This document shows positions 1-8,586 of a stretch of 64,000 nt of DNA, piece after piece. Within the stretch, counting starts at the first letter, position 1. Each line of letters begins with the position of its first letter. The translations under genes and the position numbers were made by a program. Source of the stretch: Gluconobacter cerevisiae (GTDB lineage Bacteria > Pseudomonadota > Alphaproteobacteria > Acetobacterales > Acetobacteraceae); contig NZ_JABCQO010000003.1 of NCBI RefSeq assembly GCF_015244675.1, forward strand, positions 1 through 64,000. The letters are read 5' to 3'. The notes under the pieces are model-generated. The model did not search any database. It was not told where the DNA came from and was given only the letters and a program-made list of their open reading frames with translations.

Positions 1-89
1 CCGATCCGCTCAAAACGCAGATCAAAACCGACCCAAAGAACCGTCAATCAAAGCGCCCAAAAACTAAAATCACGGGCCAAGCACATCAA

Positions 90-656
90 TCAACGGTTCT
101 TCGATCCCTCCACCTGTATAGTTTTTGGTTTAAATTCCAGCGCAAGCGAGCGCGCAAAACCCCTGAGACCAAATTTGGTTGCACTATATACTGAACTTCC
201 CTGCAAGGGCATAACGCCTGCAATGGAATTAACAAATACAATATGCGCTTTGGGAGACAGGGCAGGAAGCAATTGACTGGTCATAAGTATTGGAGACGTC
301 AGATTGATTGTCGTCTGTTCTTCCAGACTAACCCGCGTGATATTTCCAGCCGACTCAGGCTGTATCTTTCCTGCACAATGAATCAGTAAGCCGATAGGTT
401 TTTTTCTTTGAAGAACCGCAGCACTAACAGTTTCCAGATCTACAGGCTGCGCGAGGTCACAGAAAATTGCCTCAAATCGTCCCTTCCTACTAGAAACCTG
501 TTCTTCAGCTTTGCCGGGCCGTCGTGTCAGAAGGAGAACATCCCAGCCTTGCTCCAGAAGAATCTCTGCAACCTCACACCCAATTCCGCCTGTTCCACCG
601 GTCATAACGGCAAATGACGGTATGGATGCTCTCTTTTTGAAGGAAAAAAAATTCAC
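90..656 (-). pseudogene. Short-chain dehydrogenase (SDR), C-terminally truncated
   Basis: Classical SDR: the NAD(P)-binding TGGTGGIG motif is near residue 19-26, an HCAGK segment stands in for the usual NNAG motif, and the catalytic YSATK tetrad element is near residue 159. The start is a GTG at 656; an ATG at 605 would cut away part of the Rossmann fold, so GTG is preferred. The frame stops at 188 residues, whereas the family is usually about 250. Just where a PGGxxTP-like segment should follow, the same strand in another frame reads TGGGIEEPLIDVLGP and then stops at position 70. I infer a small deletion or frameshift, so this is probably a decaying gene. It sits in AT-rich DNA unlike the rest of the window. 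Substrate unknown. Confidence 0.6.
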
Positions 657-1045
657 GTATTGTGCAAACCGGTCAGATTTGAGAGGGGCAGGGAATGCAT
701 GATGAGCTTCCTGAAAGAAACAACCGGATCTTCATAACGCGATAACCGGGTGCATCCTATGATTTTCTCATGATATGCAACGAAGAGAGTACAACGCTCT
801 AAATTTCAATTTATATACACAGTGATATGAAACAAAATCGCAGGATAAATAAGAAGATTGAACCTCAAGTATAGTAGAAGCCAGCAAGAATTATCCGGTC
901 TGGCAATGAGGCTTGTTATAATTTTATAATGGCAAAACCCGGCATCAGCTCTATCGGACGACCTGGCCCGTAGTCACCATCATTCAGGAACAACTTCTAT
1001 AATATTGATGCGCTCTTTTAATTTATTTTATTTTTTCAAAAGAAC
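657..1045. other. AT-rich intergenic strip, no gene seen
   Basis: About 390 bases between the truncated SDR and the 3' end of tRNA-Ser. It is clearly richer in A+T than the flanking operons and contains runs such as tttataatttt. I found no reading frame with a plausible ribosome binding site, no RNA gene and no obvious repeat. It looks like accessory DNA downstream of a tRNA gene. Confidence 0.6.
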
Positions 1046-1137
1046 TGGCGGAGGGGATGGGATTCGAACCCACGATACGACTTACATCGTATAACGGATT
1101 AGCAATCCGCCGCCTTCAGCCTCTCGGCCACCCCTCC
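1046..1137 (-). tRNA. tRNA-Ser (anticodon GCT)
   Basis: On the minus strand the acceptor arms GGAGGGG (1131-1137) and CCCCTCC (1050-1056) pair perfectly, followed by discriminator G and an encoded CCA (1046-1048). The anticodon stem-loop reads CGGATTGCTAATCCG, giving anticodon GCT for serine AGC/AGU codons. A long variable arm (ACGATGTAAGTCGT) and the T-loop GGTTCGAATCC are present, as expected of a class II tRNA. Length is 92 nt with CCA. Confidence 0.98.
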
Positions 1138-1171
1138 GCACTCTACGCGGTTCACACTGCGTATGTAGGAG

Positions 1172-1223
1172 TGTTCTTAGGGGGTAACCGCGGCGTGGTC
1201 AAACCCCCTAAGAACATTTTTTT
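1172..1223 (+). terminator. Perfect 13-bp hairpin with T7 on the plus strand
   Basis: TGTTCTTAGGGGG at 1172-1184 is the exact complement of CCCCCTAAGAACA at 1204-1216, with a 19-nt loop, and seven T follow on the plus strand at 1217-1223. That is an intrinsic terminator for plus-strand transcription. Both neighbours (gatB ending at 1228, tRNA-Ser starting at 1137) are on the minus strand, where the hairpin is preceded by A7 and lacks a U tail. It may stop antisense transcription into gatB or form a stable 3' end on the gatCAB message. Confidence 0.7.
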
Positions 1224-1227
1224 CGCC

Positions 1228-2685
1228 TTACTCTGAAAGAAGTTTTTTCAGAGTTTCGTTGACGAGGGCAGGGTTCCCCTTGCCCTTCATGGCTTTCATA
1301 GTCTGACCGACGAAGAAGCCAAAAAGCTTGTCCTTGCCGCTTTTATATTCTTCGACCTTGTCATTATTGGCCGCAAGAATTTCGCGAATGGAGCTTTCGA
1401 TGGCACCTGTATCCGTAACCTGACGGAGCCCCTTGCGCTCGACGATGGCAGAGGCAGAATCGCCCGTCTCGACCATGTCTTCCAAGACTTCCTTGGCAAT
1501 CTTGCCATTAATCGTGGAATTGGAAATCAGGCCCAGAAGCTCTCGCAGACCTTCCGCACTTACCGGGCTGTCCTCAATGGAACGGCCGGTGCGATTCAGG
1601 GCTGCGAAGAAGTCCCCCAACATCCAGTTGGCGGCGAGACGGGCGTCTGCACCGCGGGCCACAGTCTCGTAGAAGTCAGCGATCGCCTGCTCAACACACA
1701 GAACCGAAGACTCGTAGCGACTGACACCATATTCCTGTTCCAGACGTGCGCGCTTGGCTTCAGGCAGCTCAGGCAAAGCCGCCTTGAGTTCGTCAACCCA
1801 GCACTGTTCGATAACCAACGGCAGAAGGTCAGGGTCAGGGAAGTAGCGATAGTCGTGCGCATCTTCCTTGCTACGCAGAGAACGTGTTTCGCTCCGGACG
1901 TGATCGAACAGACGAGTCTCCTGATCGACGGTTCCACCAGCTTCCCAGACTTCGATCTGACGCTGCGCCTCAACCTCTATGGACATCATCACGAAGCGGA
2001 TCGAATTGACGTTCTTGATCTCGCAGCGCGTGCGATATTCCGTTTCACCCGGCTTACGGACCGACACGTTCACATCGGCACGCATGGAACCTTCTTCCAT
2101 ATTGCCGTCACAGGTGCCGATATAACGCAGGATCTGACGCAGCTTGCGCAGATAGGCTCCGGCTTCTTCAGGCGAACGGATGTCCGGTTCACTGACGATT
2201 TCCATCAGCGCGACGCCAGCACGGTTCAGGTCAATGAAAGAGCGTGTCGGGTCCTGATCGTGGATCGACTTGCCCGCATCCTGCTCAAGGTGCAGACGCG
2301 TCACACCGATTTCGCGCGTACTGCCATCTGCCAGATCAACAAGAACCTTGCCCTTGCCAATGATCGGGTGAGCGAACTGGCTGATCTGGTAGCCAGTAGG
2401 CAGATCGGCGTAAAAATAGTTCTTGCGATCAAATCGGCTGAACAGGTTGATTTCAGCTTCAAGCCCCAGACCCGTACGGACAGCCTGCGCTACGCATTCC
2501 TGATTTAGAACAGGCAGCATGCCGGGAAAGCCCGCATCGACAAGGCTGACATGCGTGTTCGGCTCGCCGCCATATTCCGCCGAAGCGCCGGAAAAGAGCT
2601 TGGCCTCACTGACGACCTGGGCGTGGACTTCAAGACCGACAACGATTTCCCATTCGCCGGTGTTGCCGGTGATACGATAGCTCAT
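1228..2685 (-). CDS. gatB: Aspartyl/glutamyl-tRNA amidotransferase subunit B
   Basis: GatB of the GatCAB complex, which converts Glu-tRNA(Gln), and in many bacteria Asp-tRNA(Asn), to the amidated form; GatB holds the kinase/transamidase site and binds the tRNA. The N-terminal VGLEVHAQ (about residues 16-23), the [14 protein letters not shown] segment near 90-103 and the family signature [15 protein letters not shown] near 151-165 are all clear. The C-terminal 150 residues form the YqeY-like helical tail. At 485 residues it is full length. The ATG overlaps the gatA stop by 4 bases (ATGA), implying translational coupling in a gatC-gatA-gatB operon read leftwards. Confidence 0.98.
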   Translation of the reverse strand: MSYRITGNTGEWEIVVGLEVHAQVVSEAKLFSGASAEYGGEPNTHVSLVDAGFPGMLPVLNQECVAQAVRTGLGLEAEINLFSRFDRKNYFYADLPTGYQISQFAHPIIGKGKVLVDLADGSTREIGVTRLHLEQDAGKSIHDQDPTRSFIDLNRAGVALMEIVSEPDIRSPEEAGAYLRKLRQILRYIGTCDGNMEEGSMRADVNVSVRKPGETEYRTRCEIKNVNSIRFVMMSIEVEAQRQIEVWEAGGTVDQETRLFDHVRSETRSLRSKEDAHDYRYFPDPDLLPLVIEQCWVDELKAALPELPEAKRARLEQEYGVSRYESSVLCVEQAIADFYETVARGADARLAANWMLGDFFAALNRTGRSIEDSPVSAEGLRELLGLISNSTINGKIAKEVLEDMVETGDSASAIVERKGLRQVTDTGAIESSIREILAANNDKVEEYKSGKDKLFGFFVGQTMKAMKGKGNPALVNETLKKLLSE

Positions 2686-4169
2686 GCCGACACTCCTGCA
2701 TGAATGGTGGGTCTGTGATGAAACGCCGCCGCCTGTTCGATCGCATGACCGGCAGCAATCAGAGTTTCTTCATCAAAGAACCTGCCGATAAGCTGCAACC
2801 CAAGCGGCACACCGCGCGCGTCCAGACCAGCCGGAACGGACAGGGCAGGGACACCCGCCATGCTCGCCGGAACTGTAAAGACGTCATTGAGATACATCTG
2901 CACCGGATCGGTCGGCTTTTCGTCCTGTGCGAAAGCGCCGGAAGGTGCGGTCGGCGTCAGAAGAACGTCGACATTCTCGAAAGCTTTCAGGAAGTCCTGC
3001 TGAATCAGCGTCCGAACCTTCTGCGCGCGCAGGTAATAAGCATCGTAATAACCCGAAGACAGCACATGCGTGCCGATCAGGATGCGGCGCTTGACCTCTT
3101 CGCCAAAACCAGCGGCACGGCTGGCTTCATAGAGACCATCCAGCGAAGGTGCACTCACACGCTCACCGAAACGAACACCATCATAGCGCGCAAGATTCGA
3201 AGACGCTTCAGCAAGAGCCGCGATGTAATAGGTCGGAAGGCCGTATTTCGTGTGAGGCAGGGAAACCTCAACGATTTCCGCCCCAGCATCCCGTAGCCAG
3301 GTCATACCCTGCTGCCAGAACGCCTCGATTTCTGCGGGCATGCCGTCCACATGATATTCTTTAGGAATACCAACGCGCAGTCCTTTGACGCCACGCTTCA
3401 GAGCAGCTTCGTAGTTCGGAACAGGCGTATCAACACTCGTGGAATCGCGCGGATCGAAACCAGCCATCGATTCGAGCAGAATGGCGCAATCCTGAAGATT
3501 ACGGGCCATTGGGCCAGCCTGATCGAGCGAGCTTGCAAAAGCAATCGTCCCGAAACGCGAGCAGCGACCATAGGTCGGCTTGATGCCAGCAATACCCGTA
3601 AACGCTGCTGGCTGACGGATGGAACCACCCGTATCCGTGCCCGTCGCACCCAGAACAAGTCCGGCCGCAACCGCTGCAGCTGATCCACCCGAAGACCCAC
3701 CCGGAACCAGCTTGGCGTCAGAATCCTTGCGCTTCCATGGATTTTCGACCGGTCCAAACGCGGAGGTCAGATTGGCCGACCCCATGGCAAATTCATCAAG
3801 ATTCAGCTTGCCCAGAAAAACTGCGCCATCTTTGAGCAGATTGGCTGTAACCGTGCTTTCATAGGGCGGTACGAAGTTGCCAAGGATCTTGCTGGCCGCG
3901 GTGGTGCGGACGCCATTCGTGCAAAACAGGTCCTTGATGCCCAGCGGAATACCACACAGGCTGCCACCTTCGCCTTTGGCCAGAGCCGCGTCCGAAGCCT
4001 TGGCGGCTTCCCGGGCCTGATCGGGCGTGCGGGTGATGAAGCTGTTGAGCTGACCGTCCAGACGATCGATCGCGTCAATATGAGCGTTCGTCAGTTCGAC
4101 TGCGGATATTTTGCGCGCCTTGAGCGCGTCCCGAGCCGAAGCAAGCGTGAAATCGTGAATGCCGGACAT
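2682..4169 (-). CDS. gatA: Aspartyl/glutamyl-tRNA amidotransferase subunit A
   Basis: Amidase-signature subunit that hydrolyses glutamine and channels ammonia to GatB. The Ser-cisSer-Lys machinery is intact: Lys79 in GIPLGIKD, Ser159 in [10 protein letters not shown] and the nucleophile Ser183 in DTGGSIRQP. The 24-residue spacing between the two serines equals that of characterised GatA proteins. Length 495 aa is normal. It is the middle gene of the operon, overlapping the gatC stop by one base (TAATG) and gatB by four. Confidence 0.98.
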   Translation of the reverse strand: MSGIHDFTLASARDALKARKISAVELTNAHIDAIDRLDGQLNSFITRTPDQAREAAKASDAALAKGEGGSLCGIPLGIKDLFCTNGVRTTAASKILGNFVPPYESTVTANLLKDGAVFLGKLNLDEFAMGSANLTSAFGPVENPWKRKDSDAKLVPGGSSGGSAAAVAAGLVLGATGTDTGGSIRQPAAFTGIAGIKPTYGRCSRFGTIAFASSLDQAGPMARNLQDCAILLESMAGFDPRDSTSVDTPVPNYEAALKRGVKGLRVGIPKEYHVDGMPAEIEAFWQQGMTWLRDAGAEIVEVSLPHTKYGLPTYYIAALAEASSNLARYDGVRFGERVSAPSLDGLYEASRAAGFGEEVKRRILIGTHVLSSGYYDAYYLRAQKVRTLIQQDFLKAFENVDVLLTPTAPSGAFAQDEKPTDPVQMYLNDVFTVPASMAGVPALSVPAGLDARGVPLGLQLIGRFFDEETLIAAGHAIEQAAAFHHRPTIHAGVSA

Positions 4170-4456
4170 TATTCTACCACCTTCGGTACCGTGAAGAACG
4201 GACCTTCCCGTTCGGGAGCATTGGCCAGAACCTTGTCACGGCAATCGCCATCCGTGACCCGATCTTCCCGCAGGCGGGGCTTTGCCAGACCTGTGCCAAT
4301 CATCGGGTCAACGCCCGTGACATCCACTTCCTTGAGCTGTTCCACCCAGTCAATGATGGAGCCCATATCCTGACCGAGAGTTTCAACCTCTTCGGGTCTG
4401 AGACCGATCCTCGCCAGTCTGGCGATGCGCGTAACCGTTTTCGCGTCGAGCGACAT
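4169..4456 (-). CDS. gatC: Aspartyl/glutamyl-tRNA amidotransferase subunit C
   Basis: Small belt subunit that stabilises GatA and GatB. The 95-residue protein has the typical N-terminal [16 protein letters not shown] helix and the C-terminal [11 protein letters not shown] segment that wraps around GatA. First gene of gatCAB; its start at 4456 lies 69 bp from the divergent ruvX start, so promoters for both directions must fit in that gap. The amidotransferase operon suggests that Gln-tRNA and/or Asn-tRNA are made indirectly in this organism. Confidence 0.96.
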   Translation of the reverse strand: MSLDAKTVTRIARLARIGLRPEEVETLGQDMGSIIDWVEQLKEVDVTGVDPMIGTGLAKPRLREDRVTDGDCRDKVLANAPEREGPFFTVPKVVE

Positions 4457-4525
4457 GAATATTCCTGAACAAGAGGAAATTTTATGGTGGCTTTTCAGCC
4501 TTCAGGGGGATCATAACGCCGTGCT

Positions 4526-5008
4526 ATGCCCCTGTTCAATCCACATGATCTCCGTAATCTCGTTCAATCCGGTCAGCGCATCCTCGGGCTAGACCCCGGA
4601 TCGAAAACCATCGGCGTCGCGCTGACGGATGTTTCGCTCATGCTGGCCTCCCCCTTGATCGGCCTCAAGCGCAGAAAACTGGGAGGAAACGCCCAGGAAC
4701 TTGCCAAGATCGTACGCACTCAGGATGTCGGTGCTCTTGTTGTCGGATTGCCGCTTTCACTGGATGGATCTTTTGGCCCCGCAGCCCGTGCGGCCTCCGA
4801 CTGGACGCAGGCTCTGTCCGAACGTCTGGGGATTCCCGCAGGACTATGGGACGAACGCCTGTCCTCAAGTGCCGTGAACCGTTTCCTGATCCAGGATGCC
4901 GACATGACACGAGGGCGGCGGGCCGAAGTCGTCGACAAGATGGCCGCCGCCTACATGCTTCAGGGCTGGCTGGATGCCTCACGTCCTGAAGCACCGGAGT
5001 TTTTCTGA
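4526..5008 (+). CDS. ruvX: Putative pre-16S rRNA nuclease YqgF/RuvX
   Basis: RNase H-fold protein of the YqgF family, linked to 5' maturation of 16S rRNA and formerly proposed as a Holliday-junction resolvase. The first metal-binding aspartate is Asp23 in ILGLDPGSKTIGVALTD; the second strand motif VVGLPLSLDGSFG and the later WDERLSSSAVNRFL follow in family order. 160 aa, slightly longer than E. coli YqgF because of an N-terminal extension. Divergent from gatC. Confidence 0.93.
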   Translation: MPLFNPHDLRNLVQSGQRILGLDPGSKTIGVALTDVSLMLASPLIGLKRRKLGGNAQELAKIVRTQDVGALVVGLPLSLDGSFGPAARAASDWTQALSERLGIPAGLWDERLSSSAVNRFLIQDADMTRGRRAEVVDKMAAAYMLQGWLDASRPEAPEFF

Positions 5009-5027
5009 GCGGGGGAAGTTCTCCGCC

Positions 5028-5138
5028 TCAACTATTCCTGCTTTTCGCCAACGCGGAACGCCATGATGTATTGGCCAGAACACGGAACCACATTCGGGCC
5101 GTGAGTGCGCCGACGAGCAGGCAAAGCAGGAACTTCAT
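5028..5138 (-). CDS. Possible 36-residue membrane peptide
   Basis: ATG at 5138 is preceded by GGAG with 7-nt spacing (5146-5149), which is the main support. The peptide begins MKFLLCLLVGALTARMWFR: a short hydrophobic helix followed by a basic tail (RSALAKSRNS), the look of a single-span micro-membrane protein. It lies between ruvX and a tiny divergent lipoprotein gene. Function unknown. The gene is too short for coding statistics, so it could be spurious. Confidence 0.4.
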   Translation of the reverse strand: MKFLLCLLVGALTARMWFRVLANTSWRSALAKSRNS

Positions 5139-5226
5139 GATTTTTCTCCATTCATGAAGCATAAAACGAACCAGATTGGTCCGGGTTCTTTGACGGACAG
5201 TTTCAAAGTGTAAGGTGTGCTGAGAA

Positions 5227-5376
5227 ATGATGTTCCGCGCGTCGATCTTGATATTTTTTCTGGGACTTTCCGCCTGTGTCCACAACCCTGATGACGGCGG
5301 AACATCCGTCACCCGACATCATTCATCCCATCATGGAGCCTATGCCGGAGCAGGGGGTGGCTGGTCGGGGTTCTGA
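5227..5376 (+). CDS. 49-residue lipoprotein
   Basis: The frame starts ATGATG at 5227 and encodes a signal peptide with a clean lipobox, LIFFLGLSAC, so Cys17 would be lipidated. The mature part is only 32 residues, rich in His and Gly (TRHHSSHHGAYAGAGGGW). An AAGGTG stretch lies about 10 nt upstream. It ends one base before the stop of the convergent transglycosylase gene. Such tiny lipoproteins are often missed by gene callers. The role is unknown; the His pairs might bind metal, but that is speculation. Confidence 0.6.
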   Translation: MMFRASILIFFLGLSACVHNPDDGGTSVTRHHSSHHGAYAGAGGGWSGF

Positions 5377-6213
5377 TCAGCGCTGACGCCAGGCAAGCCG
5401 GATCGGCATGGCACGATAGGATGCGAGATCCCGTCCGCCATGCACCGGAAAAGCGCTTCCGCCCTGACCGACTGCGTGATGGATAATGCGGGGCGGTGGC
5501 GCATAGGACACCATGTGAACAGACGGCATGGCTTCCACCCGCGGCGTCGGCCGTTCAGAAAATCCGGATTGCCTGTTCAGAGCAAAATAAGGGGCAGGCC
5601 TGGCGGCTGGAAGCATGGCCTGAAGACCGGACGCTGTCATGACGACCTGTGGAAGGAAATCGGGAGGTCGGTAACTGTCGGGTTGTCCGTTCCAGATGGC
5701 CAGCACATGCCGGGCATAGTCGGCACCCAGAGCTGGCGTGAGAGAGTGATAGGCTGCCGTCGCGGCTGGCCAGCCCTGAAGCTGATGATGCAGTCCGGAT
5801 AGGAAACGGGCACCGTAGCGGGCATTGCTGAACGGATCGAAAGCATCTTCAAGCGAAAAAAAAGCGTCCGGATGATGGTGCAGGTTGATCTGCATGCAGC
5901 CTACATCAATCGAAATGATGCCGTGGGCCTGAAAATCCCGCACCGCCGCAATGGCTTCGTCCTTGCTCTCGTAGAAATACCCTTTTCCGGCCGCATTGAC
6001 GGTCCAGGGCCAGGCAATGGTCGCCGAACCATTCGGGTCCCGCCGCCCGCTCTCCACACGGCTGATGGCATCTAAAAGACGAGGCGGAATCCCTGCCTGC
6101 TGTTCGGCAGCCTGCACCGCCGTTTTACAGACAGAAGAAACATCAAAAGCCTTCGCAACCGGCACACCGGAGAGCGTCATGGCAGCAGCAAGAAAACGAA
6201 CTTTCCCAATCAT
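5377..6213 (-). CDS. Secreted lytic transglycosylase, SLT domain
   Basis: Peptidoglycan-cleaving lysozyme-like protein. The ATG at 6213 is chosen because it gives a signal peptide (MIGKVRFLAAAMTLSGVPVAKA) directly before the mature enzyme; upstream starts would only add a non-secretory stretch overlapping the aminopeptidase gene. The catalytic Glu is Glu54 in AISRVESGR; AWPWTVNAAGKGYFYESK and SIDVGCMQINLHHHP are typical of the small SLT proteins related to VirB1. A Pro/Ala-rich tail of about 80 residues follows. 278 aa. It starts 50 bp after the aminopeptidase stop and may be co-transcribed with it. Confidence 0.85.
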   Translation of the reverse strand: MIGKVRFLAAAMTLSGVPVAKAFDVSSVCKTAVQAAEQQAGIPPRLLDAISRVESGRRDPNGSATIAWPWTVNAAGKGYFYESKDEAIAAVRDFQAHGIISIDVGCMQINLHHHPDAFFSLEDAFDPFSNARYGARFLSGLHHQLQGWPAATAAYHSLTPALGADYARHVLAIWNGQPDSYRPPDFLPQVVMTASGLQAMLPAARPAPYFALNRQSGFSERPTPRVEAMPSVHMVSYAPPPRIIHHAVGQGGSAFPVHGGRDLASYRAMPIRLAWRQR

Positions 6214-6262
6214 TTTTCTATTTATGATCGGGAAAGGTAAAAAAACGGTTATGCCTGCAACT

Positions 6263-8044
6263 TTACCGAACGAGCGGTTTGCAGGCCTCCGCCAGCCACT
6301 CTGCGACTTCTGGTTCGACATGCAGTGAGACCCGCGCCTGAACCTCCGCATGATATGCATTCAGCCAGTTCAACTCGGCATCATTTAAAAGCGCCACATC
6401 AATCAGCTTACGATCAATCGGCGTGTAGCTGAGGATTTCGAACTCCAGAAACGCGCCCTTGCTGCCCTTGAACGAAGATGGGCGCACCAGCATCAGATTC
6501 TCGATCCGGATTCCGTACTGCCCCGGCTCGTAATATCCCGGCTCGTTGGAAACAATCATGCCTGCTTCAAGTGCAACAGGTCGTGGCGCAGGGGAGATAT
6601 TCTGCGGTCCTTCATGAACGGACAGATAGCTTCCGATGCCATGTCCAGTCCCATGATCGTAGTCCATCCCGACCTGCCACAGGGCTGCGCGTGCCAGAAC
6701 ATCCAGCCTGTGTCCGGTCGTGCCGGGCGGAAAACGGATGCGGGAAAGGGCGATATTGCCCTTCAGGACACGCGTGAACGCTTCCCGCACATTGGCTGGT
6801 GGCTCCTGATCCCCGACCCAGAGCGTACGGGTAATATCCGTCGTGCCGAACGGATACTGACCACCGCTGTCGATCAGATAGACGCTGCCGGCTTCCAGAA
6901 CCCGATCATGACCGACCTGCGCCCGATAATGCGGGAAAGCACCATTCGGCCCGACCGCGGAAATGGCATCGAAGCTCTGCTCCCGATAATCATTGGAGCG
7001 GGCACGCAGACCATCCAGCCTCGTGACGAGATCCGTCTCGTGCTGGCCGATTCCTGAGACCGTCAGAGAATACAGGAAGCGGGCCATTGCAACGCCGTCA
7101 TGGGCATGGGCCTGACGCGCGCCCTCCTGCTCAACACTGTTCTTGATCGCTTTTGGAAGCGTGCAGGGGTCCGTTCCGTCCACAACCGTCGCACCGCCTG
7201 CCTGAAGCGTGGTGTGAAACCACACAGCTGTCGAAACGGGGTCCACGCGCACCGTTTTCCCCTTGAGGGTCTCAAGGCGCATTGCCAGCTCCGCAGGGGC
7301 ATGAACTGTCACACCCGAACCACAGACCTCCATCACATCCGCCGACAGACGCTCCGACGAAACGAACCATTCAGCTGTTCCGTCAGCGTGCAGGATTGCA
7401 TAACCATGCGCGACAGGCGTGAGGGGAACATCGCTGCCACGAATATTCAGCAGCCAGGCCAGCGAGGTGCAGTCTGCGATGATGGCGGCATCGTGCCCGG
7501 CCCGGATCAGGGCCTGTCCCAGACGCAGGCGCTTGTCGGAACTGCTTTCCCCGGAAAATTCCAAAGGCTGCGACATGATCTGACTGGCAGGGTCCTCTGG
7601 ACGGTCTGCCCAAGCCTGATCGATCGGATTATACGCCAGCGCGACAAGTTCAACACCCGGCGTTTGCCATGACGCCAGCATGGACTGGCTGACCAGACGC
7701 GGATCATAGCCGATTCTTAACCCGTTCGCATGCTCCGCCAGCCAGTCGGAAAGCGGTTCCAGCGAAATATGCCGACGCTCCCACAGATCATGCGGAACCT
7801 GCTCTTCCAACTGCACCGTATAACGCCCGTCGGAAAATACTGCGGCCACGTTCGGCAGAATAGCCGCAAGGCCAGCGCTTCCCGTAAAGCCTGTCAGCCA
7901 GGCCAGACGCTCTGCACAGGGGGCAACATACTCGCCCAGATATTCATCCCCACGCGGAATGATGAAACCGTCAACACACAGTGCTTTGCAGGCTGGGCGA
8001 ACAAGGGCAGGACGCTCGTTGAGCGGGATTGAGGACAGGGTCAT
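6263..8044 (-). CDS. pepP: Xaa-Pro aminopeptidase, M24 family
   Basis: Aminopeptidase P-like metallopeptidase removing N-terminal residues that precede proline; probably cytoplasmic, as no signal peptide is visible. Two creatinase-like N-terminal domains (about 1-310) precede the pita-bread catalytic domain, whose metal ligands can be read: the Asp pair in YLIDSGGQYPFGTTDITRT, His in GTGHGIGSYLSVHEGP and Glu residues in SNEPGYYEPG and YGIRIEN. 593 aa, the length of the long eukaryote-like and alphaproteobacterial forms. Its ATG overlaps the GNAT stop by 4 bases. The symbol follows common usage. Confidence 0.93.
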   Translation of the reverse strand: MTLSSIPLNERPALVRPACKALCVDGFIIPRGDEYLGEYVAPCAERLAWLTGFTGSAGLAAILPNVAAVFSDGRYTVQLEEQVPHDLWERRHISLEPLSDWLAEHANGLRIGYDPRLVSQSMLASWQTPGVELVALAYNPIDQAWADRPEDPASQIMSQPLEFSGESSSDKRLRLGQALIRAGHDAAIIADCTSLAWLLNIRGSDVPLTPVAHGYAILHADGTAEWFVSSERLSADVMEVCGSGVTVHAPAELAMRLETLKGKTVRVDPVSTAVWFHTTLQAGGATVVDGTDPCTLPKAIKNSVEQEGARQAHAHDGVAMARFLYSLTVSGIGQHETDLVTRLDGLRARSNDYREQSFDAISAVGPNGAFPHYRAQVGHDRVLEAGSVYLIDSGGQYPFGTTDITRTLWVGDQEPPANVREAFTRVLKGNIALSRIRFPPGTTGHRLDVLARAALWQVGMDYDHGTGHGIGSYLSVHEGPQNISPAPRPVALEAGMIVSNEPGYYEPGQYGIRIENLMLVRPSSFKGSKGAFLEFEILSYTPIDRKLIDVALLNDAELNWLNAYHAEVQARVSLHVEPEVAEWLAEACKPLVR

Positions 8045-8586
8045 GAAAAGTCCTTTTCCACAGAAGACATATCGTCGAGGCAGAGTGTCATAAACAGCAG
8101 ATCAAGCCAGCGGGCATGCTTGCGCCCCACCTGTGGGAGCATGCCACAGGTCTGGAAGCCAAAATCGCGATGCATCGCAACGGACGCAACATTATCCGCC
8201 GTGATCCCAGCCACCAAGACGTGAAATCCAGCATGTTTTGCATGCTCAATCAGAGCAAGCAGAAGAGCGCGGCCAATGCCCCGACGCTGATACAGAGGTG
8301 AAACGTAAACCGAGTGTTCAACTGTACGGGCATAGCCTTCATAAGATCTGAAAGACCCGTAAGAGCCATATCCCGTCACTTCGCCAGCCACATCGACGGC
8401 AACAAGAACGGGATATCCGTGCGCCAGCCTGTCCTCGAACCACTGACGCCTCTGCTCCAGCGTAAAGGGGGTCGTGATCCAGAGCGCATCGGTATGCTCG
8501 ATGGCATCATTGGTAATCCACAGAATCGCTGGAAGATCGCCCTGACTGGCGTTCCGAATCACCGGCAATGCCCGCGGCGCGTTCAT
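8041..8586 (-). CDS. GNAT N-acetyltransferase, phosphinothricin-type
   Basis: Gcn5-related acetyltransferase with the acetyl-CoA binding motif A at QRRGIGRALLLALIEHA (about residues 100-116) and the preceding VEHSVYVSPLY strand. The layout, including the SYGSFRSYEGYARTVEHSVYV run, matches the Pat/Bar subfamily, which N-acetylates phosphinothricin, methionine sulfoximine or related amino acids. The natural substrate cannot be told from sequence. 181 aa. Translationally coupled on both sides in the run uvrD-prmA-GNAT-pepP: one base overlaps prmA and four overlap pepP. Confidence 0.88.
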   Translation of the reverse strand: MNAPRALPVIRNASQGDLPAILWITNDAIEHTDALWITTPFTLEQRRQWFEDRLAHGYPVLVAVDVAGEVTGYGSYGSFRSYEGYARTVEHSVYVSPLYQRRGIGRALLLALIEHAKHAGFHVLVAGITADNVASVAMHRDFGFQTCGMLPQVGRKHARWLDLLFMTLCLDDMSSVEKDFS

